NCBI GenBank assembly: GCA_024509875.1
Contig: JAMPIV010012156.1
Span: 558,001 to 622,000, forward strand
Length of the DNA: 64,000 bases
Source: Oreohelix idahoensis
Taxonomy: Eukaryota > Mollusca > Gastropoda > Stylommatophora > Oreohelicidae
Reading direction: 5' to 3'
Shown: positions 32,088-43,600 of the stretch, in pieces
Layout: each line of letters starts with the position of its first letter
Position numbering within the stretch: the first letter of the stretch is position 1
Translations under genes and position numbers: made by a program
Notes under the pieces: model-generated
What the model was told of the DNA's origin: nothing
Seen by the model: the letters and a program-made list of their open reading frames with translations, nothing else
The model's database searches: none

Positions 32088-33508
32088 GGTGGCCATATTG
32101 TTCAACACAAAAAGGAGGACAAATGCCATTTTTTGGTCATAAAAAGGAGGACACGGGATGGCAATATTTTTAAAAAGTAGGACGAAAAGTAGGACTCCTT
32201 TGTTCAATAATTACAAGATGCTGAAACATTTTTTTTTTTACATTCAAGCAATAAGCTAATAAAATCCCATTGATTTTGTGCCTACTTATATTTTTCTGAT
32301 GATAAAATCTTCAACAAAGTTGGGCTACGTTTTAAATATGCATAGAAATCAGAGCATGAAAGCTCCTTGAAATTGTACTGCACAAGTAGAGTGCCTTTAA
32401 TGGAATCTTTCCTTCGGTGCTTCCAAAGCTGCTTCAGTAGAATGCTGTGCAGTCACAGAAATGATAATAGCAGCTGTTTTGGTTTTGGCACATGAGAATT
32501 TGCTGGCACTTTCTGAATCGTGGAAAACATTCTTGAGTAACACTGAAGTACAATCCATTGATCTGTAAGAGTTGTGATGTTTTACAGTATGAAAAGCAAA
32601 AGCATCCTTGGCCGCAGCAACTTCTAACCTTTCCTCGCTTATTTCTTTAGTAAAAAATGTCAGTTCTGATTGCAAACATTCAGACGCAAGTGCTTTCTTG
32701 TGCTTTTCTGTTTCTATATGTTTTTTTTTTTTAAAATCAGCTGCACCTTTATTTGCTACTGATACAAATGTGCCGCCTCTGTATACAAGACATTCTGCTT
32801 AATACTCTTGTCGACCACTGGAAAAGCACTTAAATTTTTGTTTCAATTCATCCGTGAACACACACTTCCGTTTTGGCATTTTGAGCGAGTATCTGTAACA
32901 TAAATATAATATAATGCCAATAATCAATGGTACATTCGATGTTAAAGTTAAAATTATTTGTAAAATGCAACAGACGAGGTTTTAATTTTAACAAACCCAT
33001 TACTATACTAGTAACTACTCGTGTACTTTTTCATAATAAACAGATTTGAATAAATATAAAAGCAGTACGAACGAAGGTTAATATTATTTGTAATTTGCAA
33101 TAGACAACAAAGTTATAAGTTATCCAGCCCCAAGTTCTTATTCATGCCATTTTGTCTGTTAAATTTTCCCTTAACAAATGCCAATAAACCTAAACAGCGT
33201 TTAACCTGGGTTAAAATATGATAGTAATCTATTATAAACTATCGAACAACATAACAACTTACGGTAGTGTTGTTGGCAATTTGCGCTATCCGTCGATTTT
33301 GCGGAATAAAAATTCTTCATTCTGACAGAATTTCTGTAGGCCTACTCAGAAATCGGATTGCAGGAAAGATTTTTCAAAATGGTGTCTTTCATGTTAGTAA
33401 TTTAGCCAATCACATAAAAGCCGGATATTTCAACATTTAAAAAAAATCTGGCCGGACGCTCAGTTTTGTCGCAAAAAGCCGGGCAAATCCGGACGTCTGG
33501 CCACCCTA
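32085..33508 (-). mobile_element. hAT-like element, internally deleted, 1424 bp
   Basis: The ends are TAGGGTGGCCA and TGGCCACCCTA, and both sides are TA repeats consistent with an 8-bp ATATATAT duplication. A remnant transposase start lies on - (32875 down to 32397). Near the ends, short GGAGGACA-type motifs (left) and CCGG-A-type motifs (right) recur, as is usual for transposase-binding subterminal repeats in hAT elements. Confidence 0.75.
32397..32879 (-). pseudogene. hAT transposase N-terminal remnant
   Basis: On - from ATG near 32879 the text reads MPKRKCVFTDELKQKFKC, has a stop near 32800, then a zinc-finger-like stretch (C followed downstream by HIETEKHKKAL) and LTFFTKEISEERLEVAAA. This resembles the N-terminal C2H2-like region of some hAT transposases. 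The DDE domain is missing. One stop interrupts it. Confidence 0.6.
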
Positions 33509-33509
33509 A

Positions 33510-34103
33510 TATATATATATAATGTATCACCACCATTATAATCTGACTTCTGTTATAAAGTTATTGATTTTCTGGTGCATTTTACAAAACTAACACAAAC
33601 ATCATGTAGGCTGTGATAATTTTATGGGATATAACTTACATCTTAATTGATTGTCACTTGCAGTATTTCTAATAAAGAACAGCGTTAGACTTTATTTGTT
33701 TGTTTTATATCGCACTATTTCAAATGGTAAACTAATTAGTATATGTCTGTTTAAAACCGTATCGCGTTTAATATGTTAATATATTTTGTTGTAAGGTTTT
33801 TGGGGTGTTTGTAAGGTTTTTTCTGGTCTGGCGTACAGTTTTTGGTCTCAGGAGGTTGACATGATACTGTGACCACTACCATGGCCTCTGACCCTATCTT
33901 TGAGCTTTCGTTTCTTTGAATTTGGCTCAACCATTATTCAATGGGTGGATTATTTCAACTAGGCCTAATGATTGTGGAAGGGGAAAAAACCTAACACAAA
34001 TTTACAAAATTACCATTAATAAGTTCATAGACCAGTGGTAATAGATCTTTGTTTTATTGAAAAAAATAAAGCAGTGAATATTGACCGTTGGTATAAAGTA
34101 CTG
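33510..34103. other. Unassigned sequence
   Basis: AT-rich, no gene or repeat boundaries recognised. Confidence 0.35.
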
Positions 34104-34312
34104 TATGGATTTATGATTTAAATGAAGGACAGGGGGCCAGTTGTTTCATACAGCCTTAAAAATACATTCAGAGATGCAGTAAAGAGGGACAAGTGTTAAG
34201 TTTAGGAATCCTAAATCTAACCATAATTCTAACCCTCTCGACTTATTTGTATGATATCTAAGAACACGATCCACTGTCCCTCATTTTAACTGGATTTACT
34301 ATAGAAACAGAC
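34104..34312. mobile_element. Possible 0.2-kb inverted-repeat MITE
   Basis: ATGATTTAAATGAAGGACAG on the left faces CTGTCCCTCATTTTAACTGG on the right, so the two ends are imperfect inverted copies. A related arm occurs near 31795-31815. No clear target duplication. Confidence 0.5.
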
Positions 34313-34871
34313 AAGTTTAGGCCTATGCAAACAAATTTTTTTCTAGTTATGTATACAAAATATTATTTCATTGGACATTAATTTATTGGAAATATATAAA
34401 AGGGAAAAATATAACTGGAAAGACGAAGACAGCAGTAAAAATTACAACAAAGGGAAACAGCCAACAACAGCAAACAATATTTAACCAACTAATGAACACA
34501 ATATCAAAAACTTTGCTTTCATTTTAAATAGCGCCTAGGGCTGGTCACAAGCATAGTTGATAATAGACAGTAATAAAAATATGTTTTGTTATGCTGAGAG
34601 GTTTAAATGTTTGGGGTCAAACTTACTGCCGAAATTATTGGGTGTAAGAGGATTTGATTGGGGGCTGGGAAAGATTTTGTTTAAAAACAGATGCCGAAAA
34701 ATCCTGGTTAAAAAAATAAATGGCTTTAAAACACCTGGAGTAGAAAATATTTTCTGATTAAAAAAACATGGGTTAGAAAATATCTTTAGGTTTTTTTTTA
34801 AATGGTTTAAACAAAAACCTATATTAGCAAATTTTTTTTTCCAGAACATTTGTACGAGCATTTTATGGGTA
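34313..34871. other. Unassigned AT-rich sequence
   Basis: Open frames exist on both strands but show no recognisable motif. Confidence 0.35.
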
Positions 34872-35060
34872 TGGGAGCCGCGGTAGTGCATTGGTTAGAG
34901 CACTGGCTTCCTAGCTCGGTGGTCCATGGTTCGATCCCCAGTTGAGGTGGAATTTTTTAGACCACAAACGGCTCCGGGGTCGACCCAGCCCCATGAATTG
35001 GGTACCAGAGCAACTCTGGGAAGATTAAGGTGGCCGGTATGAAGCTGTGTATGGGTATAC
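34872..35060 (+). mobile_element. SINE-A, tRNA-derived
   Basis: It has an A-box-like GTGCATTGGTTAGAGCACTGG region and a good B box GGTTCGATCCC (about 34929-34939), the pol III promoter of tRNA-derived SINEs. The body contains CGGCTCCGGGGTCGACCCAG. A second copy at 37630 agrees closely. Confidence 0.85.
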
Positions 35061-35169
35061 ACAGCTAAAAGTATACAAACAAACATACAGTACATTGTAC
35101 AAGGAAAACATACAACTTGACAGGTATGCCTAAGATGCCTAAAGTGAGGCTGTGTACATGTCTGTATCT

Positions 35170-35532
35170 TTCTATCCGAAATCCTCTGGGAGAGCTTTGT
35201 TTCGGAAATTGAATTTCTTCAGTTTTCAGATGTCGCCCAAATTGCATTAAAAAATCAGTCCAAAATCACTCAAAATGTGTTCTAAAATAGCCCAACGTAG
35301 CTCAAAATAATCAGAAATCCCCAAACTGTGATCTAAAAGAAGCTCAAAGAAACTTTCAGTTTTCAGAATATTTCTGTTTCCGTGTGTTCAGATAAAAGCA
35401 AAGAATATAGACCTGTACAACAATTCAGAAGTTGTCTGATATGTTCAGTAATTGAGGCTGTACAACATCAGCTTCTCTTATTAAAAGAAGCAGTCATTAA
35501 AACAGAAATCAGCAACGATCCTAAGGCATGAT
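35170..35532 (+). repeat. R2 dispersed repeat copy
   Basis: It contains GAGAGCTTTGTTTCGGAAAT, TTTTCAGATGTCGCCCAAAT, repeated CCCAA/TCAAAAT motifs and TCAGAAGTTGTCTGATATGT. The same order recurs at 39780-40140, and a part near 27940-28050. In two cases it lies next to a DR1 copy, so the two may form one composite family. Non-coding. Confidence 0.7.
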
Positions 35533-35775
35533 CATCATTATCTCCCTTTGGCTCCTTATGGAGCCACCCCTGCAGCTGGTCCTTTGCAGCAGAAGCCTGC
35601 ACCAATAAGTCACATGATCTTCCAGCTGTGATTTCTGTGGCTATTTGTTTTACATAATGAGATTGCCAGACCCGAGCATAACCTCATGTTAGTTACCTTG
35701 AGCAACAAGCCTGAAGGTACAGTAGTCCTATTCTTTCTGTGTCTCTTTGGAGGCCCCCGGGAGCTACAGGGGTCT
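35533..35775 (+). repeat. DR1 dispersed repeat copy
   Basis: Full-looking copy: TCCTTATGGAGCCACC, GCAGAAGCCTGCACCAATAA, ATAATGAGATTGCCAGACCC, CCTGAAGGTACAGTAGTCCT, TTCTGTGTCTCTTTGGAGGC. Confidence 0.8.
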
Positions 35776-35983
35776 ATACATGAACATATCTACCAACAAT
35801 AAATCACAAGTAGTGTCATATTTTCAAATTGCTACACGAACAATAACTACAAGTGCACATGATTTGGCTTAGCCATCATGGGGACTGCAAGGTGGTCCCG
35901 TGCACCATGGAAAAATAGAATAAAGAAGCAGGTACATGACTTAATATTTCCTGTTTTAAGATTTTTCAAATTTTTAATAACTA

Positions 35984-37377
35984 CCGTAAAATCTCGCATA
36001 TAATACGTACAATTTTTACTCATTTTTGCCCGCTAAAACTCAGGTGCGTATTATACGCGAGTACTAAAAAATACGTAATTTTCGATATCGAAAGTAACCT
36101 ACAATGGAAAGTTTGTCAAGTTTTTGTCACAATTTGACAGTGAAAATGGCACAAAATTGAATGTGCCATGTGTTTTATTATGTATCAGACATTGTTGCAA
36201 AACGCATTTCGCACTCTTGGTCTTCAATCTGTTTTGATATTAAGCTTGTGAAGTTGTCATTTGATTATTTTGAGCCCTAAAAAATGAATTCGAGAAAATG
36301 TTTTAAAGCTCTGGAACTTAGAAAATCTCATACAGGCACAACAGCATTTAAAGCGTCATATGGATGGGCAGTTTGTTTTATGAAGCGACATGGTCTTTCA
36401 GTTCGTCGATGAACTACTATCGTGCAGCATCTTCCATCTTCTTTCAGTTTTTTAACAAATGTTTCATAAAATAAAATCTTGAAAAATTATGATGTGTATT
36501 ATACACAAATTTCCATTTTACCAGAAAATGTTGGGCTAAATCAAGCATGCATATTATACTTACTTACTTAGTCGTTCCCCTTCTACCGTGAGGTGTAGAG
36601 GTTTGGAAGAGAGAGCGCCAGACTATTCTATCGCCTGTCTTCCTCCTGGCCTGGTTCCATTCTAGTCCTCGGTCCTTCAAAGATTGTCTAATGTTGTCCT
36701 CCCAGCGGACTCTGGGTCGTCCTCGGGGTCTGGATCCTTGGCTCTTTGTTTCCCATGCTTGTCGTGGTAGCCGATCTTCTCCCATTCTGCAGACATGGCC
36801 AAACCATCTTAGTTGGGACTGTTCTACTTGGGTCTGTAGGGGGTGGCATTTTAGGCCTTGACGTATCGTCTGGTTGCGTACCATGTCTCTTCTTGTTACT
36901 TCAACCACCTTCCTCAGATACCTTATTTCTGAGGTTTGGATCTGGCTTTTATGGGTTGTAGTCATTGCCCATGACTCGCATCCATATGTCAAGACTGGGA
37001 CATAGGTGGAGCGGTATACAGCCATCTTCGTTTTCTTACCAACCTCTCTCTTGCTGAGGAATCCTCGATTTATGGCCTGAAAAAGTCTCCCAGCTGCTGC
37101 TTTTCGAGTGGCCAACTCTTCTTTGATGCCTCCCTTTCGGTCTATAATAGCTCCGAGGTATTTAAAGTGGTCGACCTGCTCCAGGGACTGTTCTCCCAGC
37201 TTAATCTGATGTCTTCTTTCTTCTCGTGATATCACCATGGATTTTGTTTTAGAGCTGCTTATGACCATCCCTCTCTTCTCCAGCTCTTCCTTCCAGACTT
37301 GCAGGTTGGATTGGAGATGTGCCTCTGATTTAGCAGCATATTATACACGTGTGTGTATTATACGCGAGATTTTAAGG
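35984..37377 (+). mobile_element. pogo/Tigger-type element remnant with a LINE inside
   Basis: Inverted ends CCGTAAAATCTCGC...GCGAGATTTTAAGG are flanked by TA (35982-35983 and 37378-37379). The ends continue with TATAATACG-type motifs on both sides. Within it, 36284-36460 encodes FKASYGWAVCFMKRHGLSVR, the CENP-B/Tc5-type DNA-binding helix-turn-helix of pogo/Tigger transposases, stopped by TGA at 36410. Without the 776-bp LINE insertion the element is about 620 bp, so most of the transposase is gone. Confidence 0.82.
36560..37335 (-). pseudogene. LINE-E C-terminal fragment with 11-bp TSD
   Basis: The - frame is open for 234 residues (36564-37268): KTKSMVISREERRHQI, DHFKYLGAIIDRKGGI, LTYGCESWAMTTT, RWFGHVCRMGEDRLP and RGRPRVRWEDNIRQSL. 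It is the region after the RT core of a non-LTR element, 5' truncated, ending at its 3' side in a TAAG-type tail. An 11-bp duplication GCATATTATAC (36549-36559 and 37336-37346) shows it inserted into the pogo element. Its unbroken frame suggests a fairly recent insertion. Confidence 0.88.
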
Positions 37378-37629
37378 TATATACAAAAATATGCATGTAT
37401 TTCATAAGTGTGAAATTTTTTTATAAAACATGTAATTATAGTTATTATTGATTGACATTATATTAAATCATTTAAATAGAGTATATTACAAATATTGGTA
37501 TGCAAAAGGCACAGTATTAAAAACCAAAAGTGAGAGAGAGCTAAAGGTAGTGATTGATAATGAAATGGCAAAAATGTTTAAAAGAGATAAACTTATAAAA
37601 ACAATATGAAGATAGATATAAACACACAT

Positions 37630-37805
37630 AGAGCTGCGGTAGCACAGTGGCTAGTGTACAGGCTTCCTAGCTCGGCGGTCCATGGCTCGATCCCCAGTTG
37701 AGGTGGGGTTTTTTTAGACCGCAAACGGCTCCGGGGTTGACCCAGCCTCATGAATTAGGTACCAGAGCAACTCTAGGAAGGTTAAGGCGGCCGGCGTGAT
37801 GCTGA
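37630..37805 (+). mobile_element. SINE-A, second copy
   Basis: GAGCTGCGGTAGCACAGTGG, TTCCTAGCTCGGCGGTCCAT, GCTCGATCCCCAGTTGAGGT and CGGCTCCGGGGTTGACCCAG match 34872-35060 with few changes. The 3' part fuses to a LINE-C fragment. Confidence 0.82.
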
Positions 37806-37809
37806 CCAC

Positions 37810-38170
37810 ATCACCCGTAGTGTGCTGATGGTCGAGAAAATATGGACCTAACACCATATTCCCAGTATGCTTCAATGGGCATGTAACGGGATCCTTTAAC
37901 GTCTTCTGTCTCTTGTCTTGATGGTGCACTCTGATAAACTCTTTCTGTCCATCTCTTGATGTTATCTTCCCACTTATAGCGTTGTCTTCCTCTTGCACGT
38001 TTGCCTTCAACTCTGCCTTCTATTATGGTCTTCAGTGTCAAGTGTTATGTCTTTTTACATGGCCAAAATATTTTAGCTGCCTAATTTTGATCTCCTTCAT
38101 TAATTCTCTTTTCATACCTAGGTTTTCTAGAACCTCTTTATTTTTTTTCTTCTCTTTCCATGAGGCATGT
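37810..38170 (-). repeat. LINE-C 3' fragment
   Basis: The - text encodes IIEGRVEGKRARGRQRYKWE followed by DNIKRWTERVYQSA, the arginine-rich tail also seen at 3116-3600. Confidence 0.75.
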
Positions 38171-38177
38171 CATACAA

Positions 38178-38345
38178 TGTGACTAATATGAGATCGTGCT
38201 TGGGGCTGGCAATCTTATCTGGTAAAACAAGTTGCCATAGAAACCATCATTACGGGAGTGTTTAAATGATTGGTGCAGATTTCCTGCGAAGGGGGACCAG
38301 CTACAGTGGTGGCTCCATGCTCCATAAGGAGCACAAAGGCGATGG
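38178..38345 (-). repeat. DR1 dispersed repeat copy, reverse
   Basis: ACTAATATGAGATCGTGCTT, GGCAATCTTATCTGGTAAAA, CATAGAAACCATCATTACGG and GGTGGCTCCATGCTCCATAA are the complement of DR1. Confidence 0.78.
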
Positions 38346-38878
38346 ATACGGATAGCTAATAATACGAGATAGAAGCTGTTTAGACAGAACTGTGTATGGA
38401 AAACATACACAATTGTCAGCTGTGTAAAGAAGTAGGCAGAAGAAAGAGCAAGTCCTTTATGTTACACTGAGTCTATTTAATCAAAAAGTAATGACAAAAA
38501 TTAACAAATAAGAAGAAAGATCACTTGGGACCATAGGGATTTGGTTTTACAGGATAATGTAAAGATATTACAACAGGGATTGTCAACTTACAGGTCGCAG
38601 GGAAACACTGTGATTGGTCACATCCTTTTATGTTATTCTTACTCAAAGTTTTAAGTAGCATGCCTTTGGCTGAATTCCTATATTCACTGCATGAGTCACC
38701 AGCTTTACCAGCTGTGAGATCTGAGTTGTGGTCATAAAATGTTGAGAACCAATGCATTACAGAGTAGTTTTAGGACACTGCTAAAAACGTAATGAAAATG
38801 GCTAGAAGCAGACCAAAGTTAATAGAAAAATGATAGAAGAAATTAGGCAGAAGCTCTCAACCTTCACTTTGTGTGTTC
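38346..38878. other. Unassigned sequence
   Basis: AT-rich, downstream of the claudin-like gene's poly(A) signal. No gene recognised. Confidence 0.35.
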
Positions 38879-38884
38879 TTTATT
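38879..38884 (-). promoter_or_regulatory. AATAAA poly(A) signal of the claudin-like gene
   Basis: AATAAA on -, about 250 bp after the stop at 39135. This would give a 3'UTR of about 270 nt. Confidence 0.6.
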
Positions 38885-39134
38885 CAGAACGGGTAAAGGA
38901 CAGAATGAAACAAAAAAAAGATACTGGGCATTCTAAAACATATAAGAAAGTATCAACAATAGAAATTATTTGAACACCTGGAACCATAGGCTGTGGAAAT
39001 GCACAGTCACCTATGCCACAGCATTTGATGATACTGCAGCAAAAAATTGTTTTTGTTACAAATATAAATAAATTCTTTAACAAACAAAAAAAATATGCAT
39101 GCTGAAGCACAGATCAGATTTGCCTTACATGGCC

Positions 39135-39485
39135 TTAACTATCAACCTCTCTCCAGTGAAAAATATCATTCGTCGGATCTCCATAACCTACCGCTGGGTA
39201 GGTCCTGGCATAGTGCTCAGGAGCTAGGGGTCCAAGATATGCTCGAGGGTAACCATAGTACTTGGTATAATAGGGATCAGCCCCAATGGCATACACAGGC
39301 TCCATTGGTACAGGATAATCTCTTGGTCTACGTTTGTGCAGAACTTCCTCATCCTCGTAGAGTTCGCTAGTAATGTAACAACCAGCGATTGTGTAGAAGG
39401 TTGCAGACAGTGTGGCCAGGATCATACCTACCCAACCTAAAATGTAAGACCATCCATAATGGCGGGTGGTGGCGTCCCTCAGCTC
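39135..39485 (-). CDS. Claudin/PMP22-like four-TM protein, terminal exon
   Basis: The exon follows a GTCTACAG acceptor and starts in phase 0 with ELRDATTRHYGW. It encodes the fourth transmembrane helix (SYILGWVGMILATLSATFYT, then IAGCYI) and a cytoplasmic tail of about 75 residues rich in tyrosine and proline, ending WREVDS and TAA at 39137-39135. With the three upstream exons the phases agree and give 232 residues with three predicted transmembrane helices plus part of the first extracellular loop. Helix spacing and a long loop before the last helix fit the claudin/PMP22/EMP superfamily, whose members form cell junctions or modulate channels. The first exon(s), with helix 1 and the W-x-C signature of loop 1, are not in view, so the exact family is not settled. 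Confidence 0.75.
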   Translation of the reverse strand, partial: ELRDATTRHYGWSYILGWVGMILATLSATFYTIAGCYITSELYEDEEVLHKRRPRDYPVPMEPVYAIGADPYYTKYYGYPRAYLGPLAPEHYARTYPAVGYGDPTNDIFHWREVDS

Positions 39486-39589
39486 CTGTAGACCGGCAAA
39501 GAAGAAATTTAAAGCAAAACAATGTAATCAAAAGTCTTAACCTGCAATGGCAACATAAAACAGAACACATTGACAAGATAATCATTCAT

Positions 39590-39780
39590 CATTGTCCTTT
39601 AACTTCTTGCTGCTTACAGAGCATACAGCCACCCTTGTAGCTGGTTTCCTTGCAGGAAGTCTGCACCAAAGCATTAATGTACTCCTGCAGCAGAAGTTTC
39701 TGTAGGCATTCATTTTGCCTGATGAGGTTGGCAGATGGGATGTATAACCTCATATTAGTACACATCTTTATCCTTTTATT
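39590..39780 (+). repeat. DR1 dispersed repeat copy
   Basis: TGCTTACAGAGCATACAGCC, CAGGAAGTCTGCACCAAAGC, TTTCTGTAGGCATTCATTTT, GATGAGGTTGGCAGATGGG. It is truncated before the CAGTAGTCC block and joined to R2. Confidence 0.75.
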
Positions 39781-40140
39781 CAAATTCCTTGAGGATAGCT
39801 TTGTTTCACAAACCAAATTTTTGGGTTGGTTTTCAGATGTCACCCAAATCGCGTTCGAAAAATAGCCCAAGCTACTCAAAATAGCCCGTCACCAAAATAT
39901 GTTAAAATGGTCAGATATTGCTAAAATTGTGACTGAAATGTAGCCTAAAGTTGCCCAAAGAAAGTTTTGATTTTCAAAATATTTCAGATTTCGGGTGTTC
40001 AGGTAAAAAGATATAGACTTGTAAAATAAATCAGAAGTTGTGTGACATGTTCAGACAAGGAAGCTGTGCAACATCAGCTTCTCATGTTAAAAGAAGCATC
40101 CATTAGAACTGAAATCAGAAACATTCCCAAGACACGAACT
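39781..40140 (+). repeat. R2 dispersed repeat copy
   Basis: GGATAGCTTTGTTTCACAAA, TTTTCAGATGTCACCCAAAT and TCAGAAGTTGTGTGACATGT are shared with 35170-35532. Confidence 0.7.
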
Positions 40141-40194
40141 TCACCATCATTCATCATTTTCCTTTGGCTAATTACAGAGCTTAACATAACAAAG

Positions 40195-41137
40195 TTGCCT
40201 TGATTGTACCCAACTTCGTACAGACAAACCCAGAGTTCCAACAATTAGCAGCATTAGCCCAGCATGGAGAAGAACAAGATTGCCAGAGTTAATTGACAGC
40301 ATGCAAGAAGTGATGAAAAATGGCAGCTTAGTCAACACAGAGATGAAACATAGCAATGGAATATATTTAAAAAATGTAGCAAACCACAGAATAGACTCCC
40401 ATATATATAGATGGATTGGCCACAGAGCTGCAAAAAAAAAAAAAAAATTGAGGTAGGGGCATACACAAAATTACAGAATGGACAGGAAATTCATATCTCA
40501 GTGTCCACTGGAAAATTCTCTAACAACTTCAAAGCTGAGGTGGATACACTAAAAATAGCTGCAAAAACCATTCCTAAAAACAAGGATTATACTAGAGACA
40601 AGATAGTGTTCCTCACCAAAAAAAAAAACCATGTCAGTTATAACTACCCCCAAGGAACCATAAGAACAAAGAAATTTAACCGCCCCCCCCCCCCCCCTCC
40701 CCCCAGAAGCACTTATGGAAACCAGCTATAAATTCAACAAAGTGAAAATATAATGGATCCCTGCACACTACAAGATGTATGGAAATGAGAAGGCATATAT
40801 ATTTGCCAAAGAAGGAAGAAGCAAATTGAAACTGAAGAGATGGCCATCATATGAAAAGACAAAAGCAATAATAATAAAAAAGCTTCAAAGGAAAGCAGCA
40901 CAGAGAACATCCAGTCAGCTATAACAGAATCATACCACTCCTTACCAAGAAAATATCAACTGATCATTTTCAGATTGAGGTGGAAATCTACCTCAACTTG
41001 ATGGAAGCGTAACTTTAGAGGAGGCAAAGAGTTTTATCAGAATCAGATACAGAAACAAATGGGATGTAGAGCTTAAAGGTCACACACAAAATGATGCATA
41101 CTACCAGCTCAACAGAAGAGAACAAGTGGTAATCTTC
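40195..41137 (+). pseudogene. LINE-D RNase H region, left of a DNA transposon
   Basis: Decayed frames show an RNase H start (AYTKLQNGQEIHISVSTGKF, FSNNFKAEVDTLKIAAKTI at about 40456-40575) and, near 41120-41137, the EQVVIF sequence that in the copy at 24090 continues into FRLRTGH. The match resumes at 44461. A poly(A) run at 40432 and a poly(C) run at 40681 lie inside. Confidence 0.75.
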
Positions 41138-41280
41138 CACGGCTGTTTGCGAGCGATCTTTTAGTTATTTCCCCTTTTTCCCCCGACCGCGCTATTTATA
41201 GCCCACTTGACAGAGGTCACGTGGTCAGCTTCCTAATGGGAAAAACATGTGGCGATGTTTACTTTTGATAGGGCTTAATT

Positions 41281-42435
41281 AATGCTTTTAGGCTACTTTT
41301 TTATTATAAATACCGGCTTTAATTTTGCGTAAAGCTAGACTAGAAATGTTAGAGTAAATTTTAGAACAAGAACAAACATTTTATCACAATTAGAACAGAA
41401 GATATAATAGTCTGAAATAGTGTAAAATTTACGTTTTTTTTTTTTATATTTTGTTATGGTTTGTTTATAATGCAATTTTCACTAAATCGGTCACAATCAA
41501 CATGCATAACAAATTACAGAAATCAAAAGTAGAAAACCTGCAGAAAATGGATATCAAAGATTTGTTTTGGTTTCATGCGTCAAACATTAATTATTGAAAG
41601 TTTAAATTGCAAGTCCACATTTATTACCTTAAAATAACACACACAATTGTCCCCAAAACATGTTTGAATTGCTTTTATGCTACTTTATTATTATAAATAC
41701 CGGCTTTAATTTTGCGTAAAGCTAGACTAGAAATGTTAGAGTAAATTTTAGAACAAGAACAAACATTTTATCACAATTAGAACAGAAGATATAATAGTCT
41801 GAAATAGTGTAAAATTTACGAGTTTTTTTTACATTTTATTATGGTTTGTTTCTAATTCAATTTACACTAAAACGGTCACAATCAACATGCATAACAAATT
41901 ACAGAAATCAAAAGTAGAAAACCTGCAGAAAATGGATATCAAAGTTTTGTTTTGGTTTCATGCGTCAAACATTAATTATTGAAAGTTTAAATTGCAAGTC
42001 CACATTTATTACCTTAAAATAACACACCCAATTGTCCCCAAAACATGTTTGAATTGCTTTTATGCTACTTTATTATTATAAATACCGGCTTTAATTTTGC
42101 GTAAAGCTAGACTAGAAATGTTAGAGTAAATTTTAGAACAAGAACAAACATTTTATCACAATTATTACAGAAGATATAATAGTCTGAAATAGTGTAAAAT
42201 TTACGGTTTTTTTTTTTACATTTTGTTATGGTTTGTTTCTAATTCAATTTACACTAAAACGGTCACAATCAACATGCATAACAAATTACAGAAATCAAAA
42301 GTAGAAAACCTGCAGAAACTGGATATCAAAGTTTTGTTTTGGTTTCATGCGTCAAACATTAATTATTGAAAGTTTAAATTGCATGTCCACATTTATAACC
42401 TTAAAATAACACACCCAATTGTCCCCAGAACATGA
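41281..42435. repeat. Three tandem 384-387-bp repeats
   Basis: Units start near 41283, 41670 and 42055 (spacing 387 and 385). Each contains ATAAATACCGGCTTTAATTT, AGCTAGACTAGAAATGTTAG and TGCGTCAAACATTAATTATT, and differs at only a few sites. They lie inside the CACGG-ended transposon near its left end, where the transposase C terminus would be expected. Confidence 0.95.
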
Positions 42436-42459
42436 GAGCTAACAATTATCTCAATCATA

Positions 42460-43600
42460 CATCATGAGTTCTGATCCAGTCTGCGCAATGTTTTTCTAAT
42501 ATGTGCTGTTTATGAATTGTCTTACTAGGGAATAGCTTTCTGAACAAAGACATATAAGTTTCTATCGATGCTGTTATTGATTCTTTACTAATTGGTTTAC
42601 TGTGTGATATTTTGTTGTGTACTTTCTCAAATGCTTCTTTCAGTGAGTTGAATTGTTCTTGGGCAATAAAAGCTATGTTAGTTATATCTTGTTTGTCTGT
42701 AATTTTCAGTGTTTGTGTAATGATTGCTCTTGTAAGATCTTTATAAACTTTTTTGTGTGAGATATCTGTGGCAGTGATTCCCTATAAATGCTCTGCTATT
42801 ATAAGCCTGTTGTATGATTTTGTGTTTGGCTAGTACTTTGTCCATGTGTGAGCAAACTGGACCAGACCTAGTACACAGATCTTGAAACTGAAGTTTGGCC
42901 AGCGCATCTTGTGCATTTTCAAGTCTAACTTTAAAATTATCTGTCTCCTCCTTATCCTCACAAAGTTCAATACCTACCTGAAAAATTCAATTTTAGCTCC
43001 TAATTCTTCTGCCTATTTCCAGTTCCTACTAAATCTCTTCAAGTTCTTAAAAGTACTAATGTTTGCATGTATCTCTTGCGAATTCTCAAACATCTTTGCG
43101 TCTATTGTATCAGCTACCTGTTCTAGAAGTCTGTGGTGTTTCAAAACAATGCCTAATAAAATATGAAGGTAAGGAGGAGCTACATTTTCAATTTCAATCT
43201 CTAACATTGGTTTGTGTAAACAATTATGGTAATGTGCCACTTGCCTTTTATTCCCTTTCCCATATTTCATATATCTATTGTAATCTCTTATCAACATGGC
43301 CAAACTTCTTGGTTTGCAAGTTGTATGCTCTCTGGATGTCTTTGATGAAAATGTTTGGTTTGTCTGGAGCTCAAGGAATATACCCATGTCTCCAGCAAAA
43401 CAAGGAAATAATCCCCGAATAAGAAAACAACAACTTGTTTACCATCCCACTCTAAATATTTTAGTGACTCTATCTGAGCTTTCATGCCATTCATAAATAT
43501 TTCTAAATTATCATATGTATCTCTGACTCTAGCCATTGATAAAAGGATGGTATTAGATTTAGAATTTGGTTTCTCTAAATTTACTACCTGCATTGTAACT
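42460..43600 (-). pseudogene. Decayed transposase-like gene of the CACGG element
   Basis: Overlapping - frames give an SLKYLEWDGK / VVVFLFGDY segment, then RSLAMLIRDYNRYMKYG, a VAHYHNCLHKPMLEIE stretch with ENVAPPYLHILLGIVLKHHR, and finally HILEKHCADWIRTHDV just before the tandem repeats. Text of the type 'FGDY ... V-PP-LHI-LGI--K----LLE ... H-LE-H---W' belongs to a large group of invertebrate transposon proteins that I recognise only by pattern. At least two frameshifts and several stops are present, and the end is cut by the 384-bp repeats. Confidence 0.6.

Noticed and set aside
31962..32207. Isoleucine/tyrosine repeat frames on both strands
   Set aside because: Translation of the (TA)n microsatellite.
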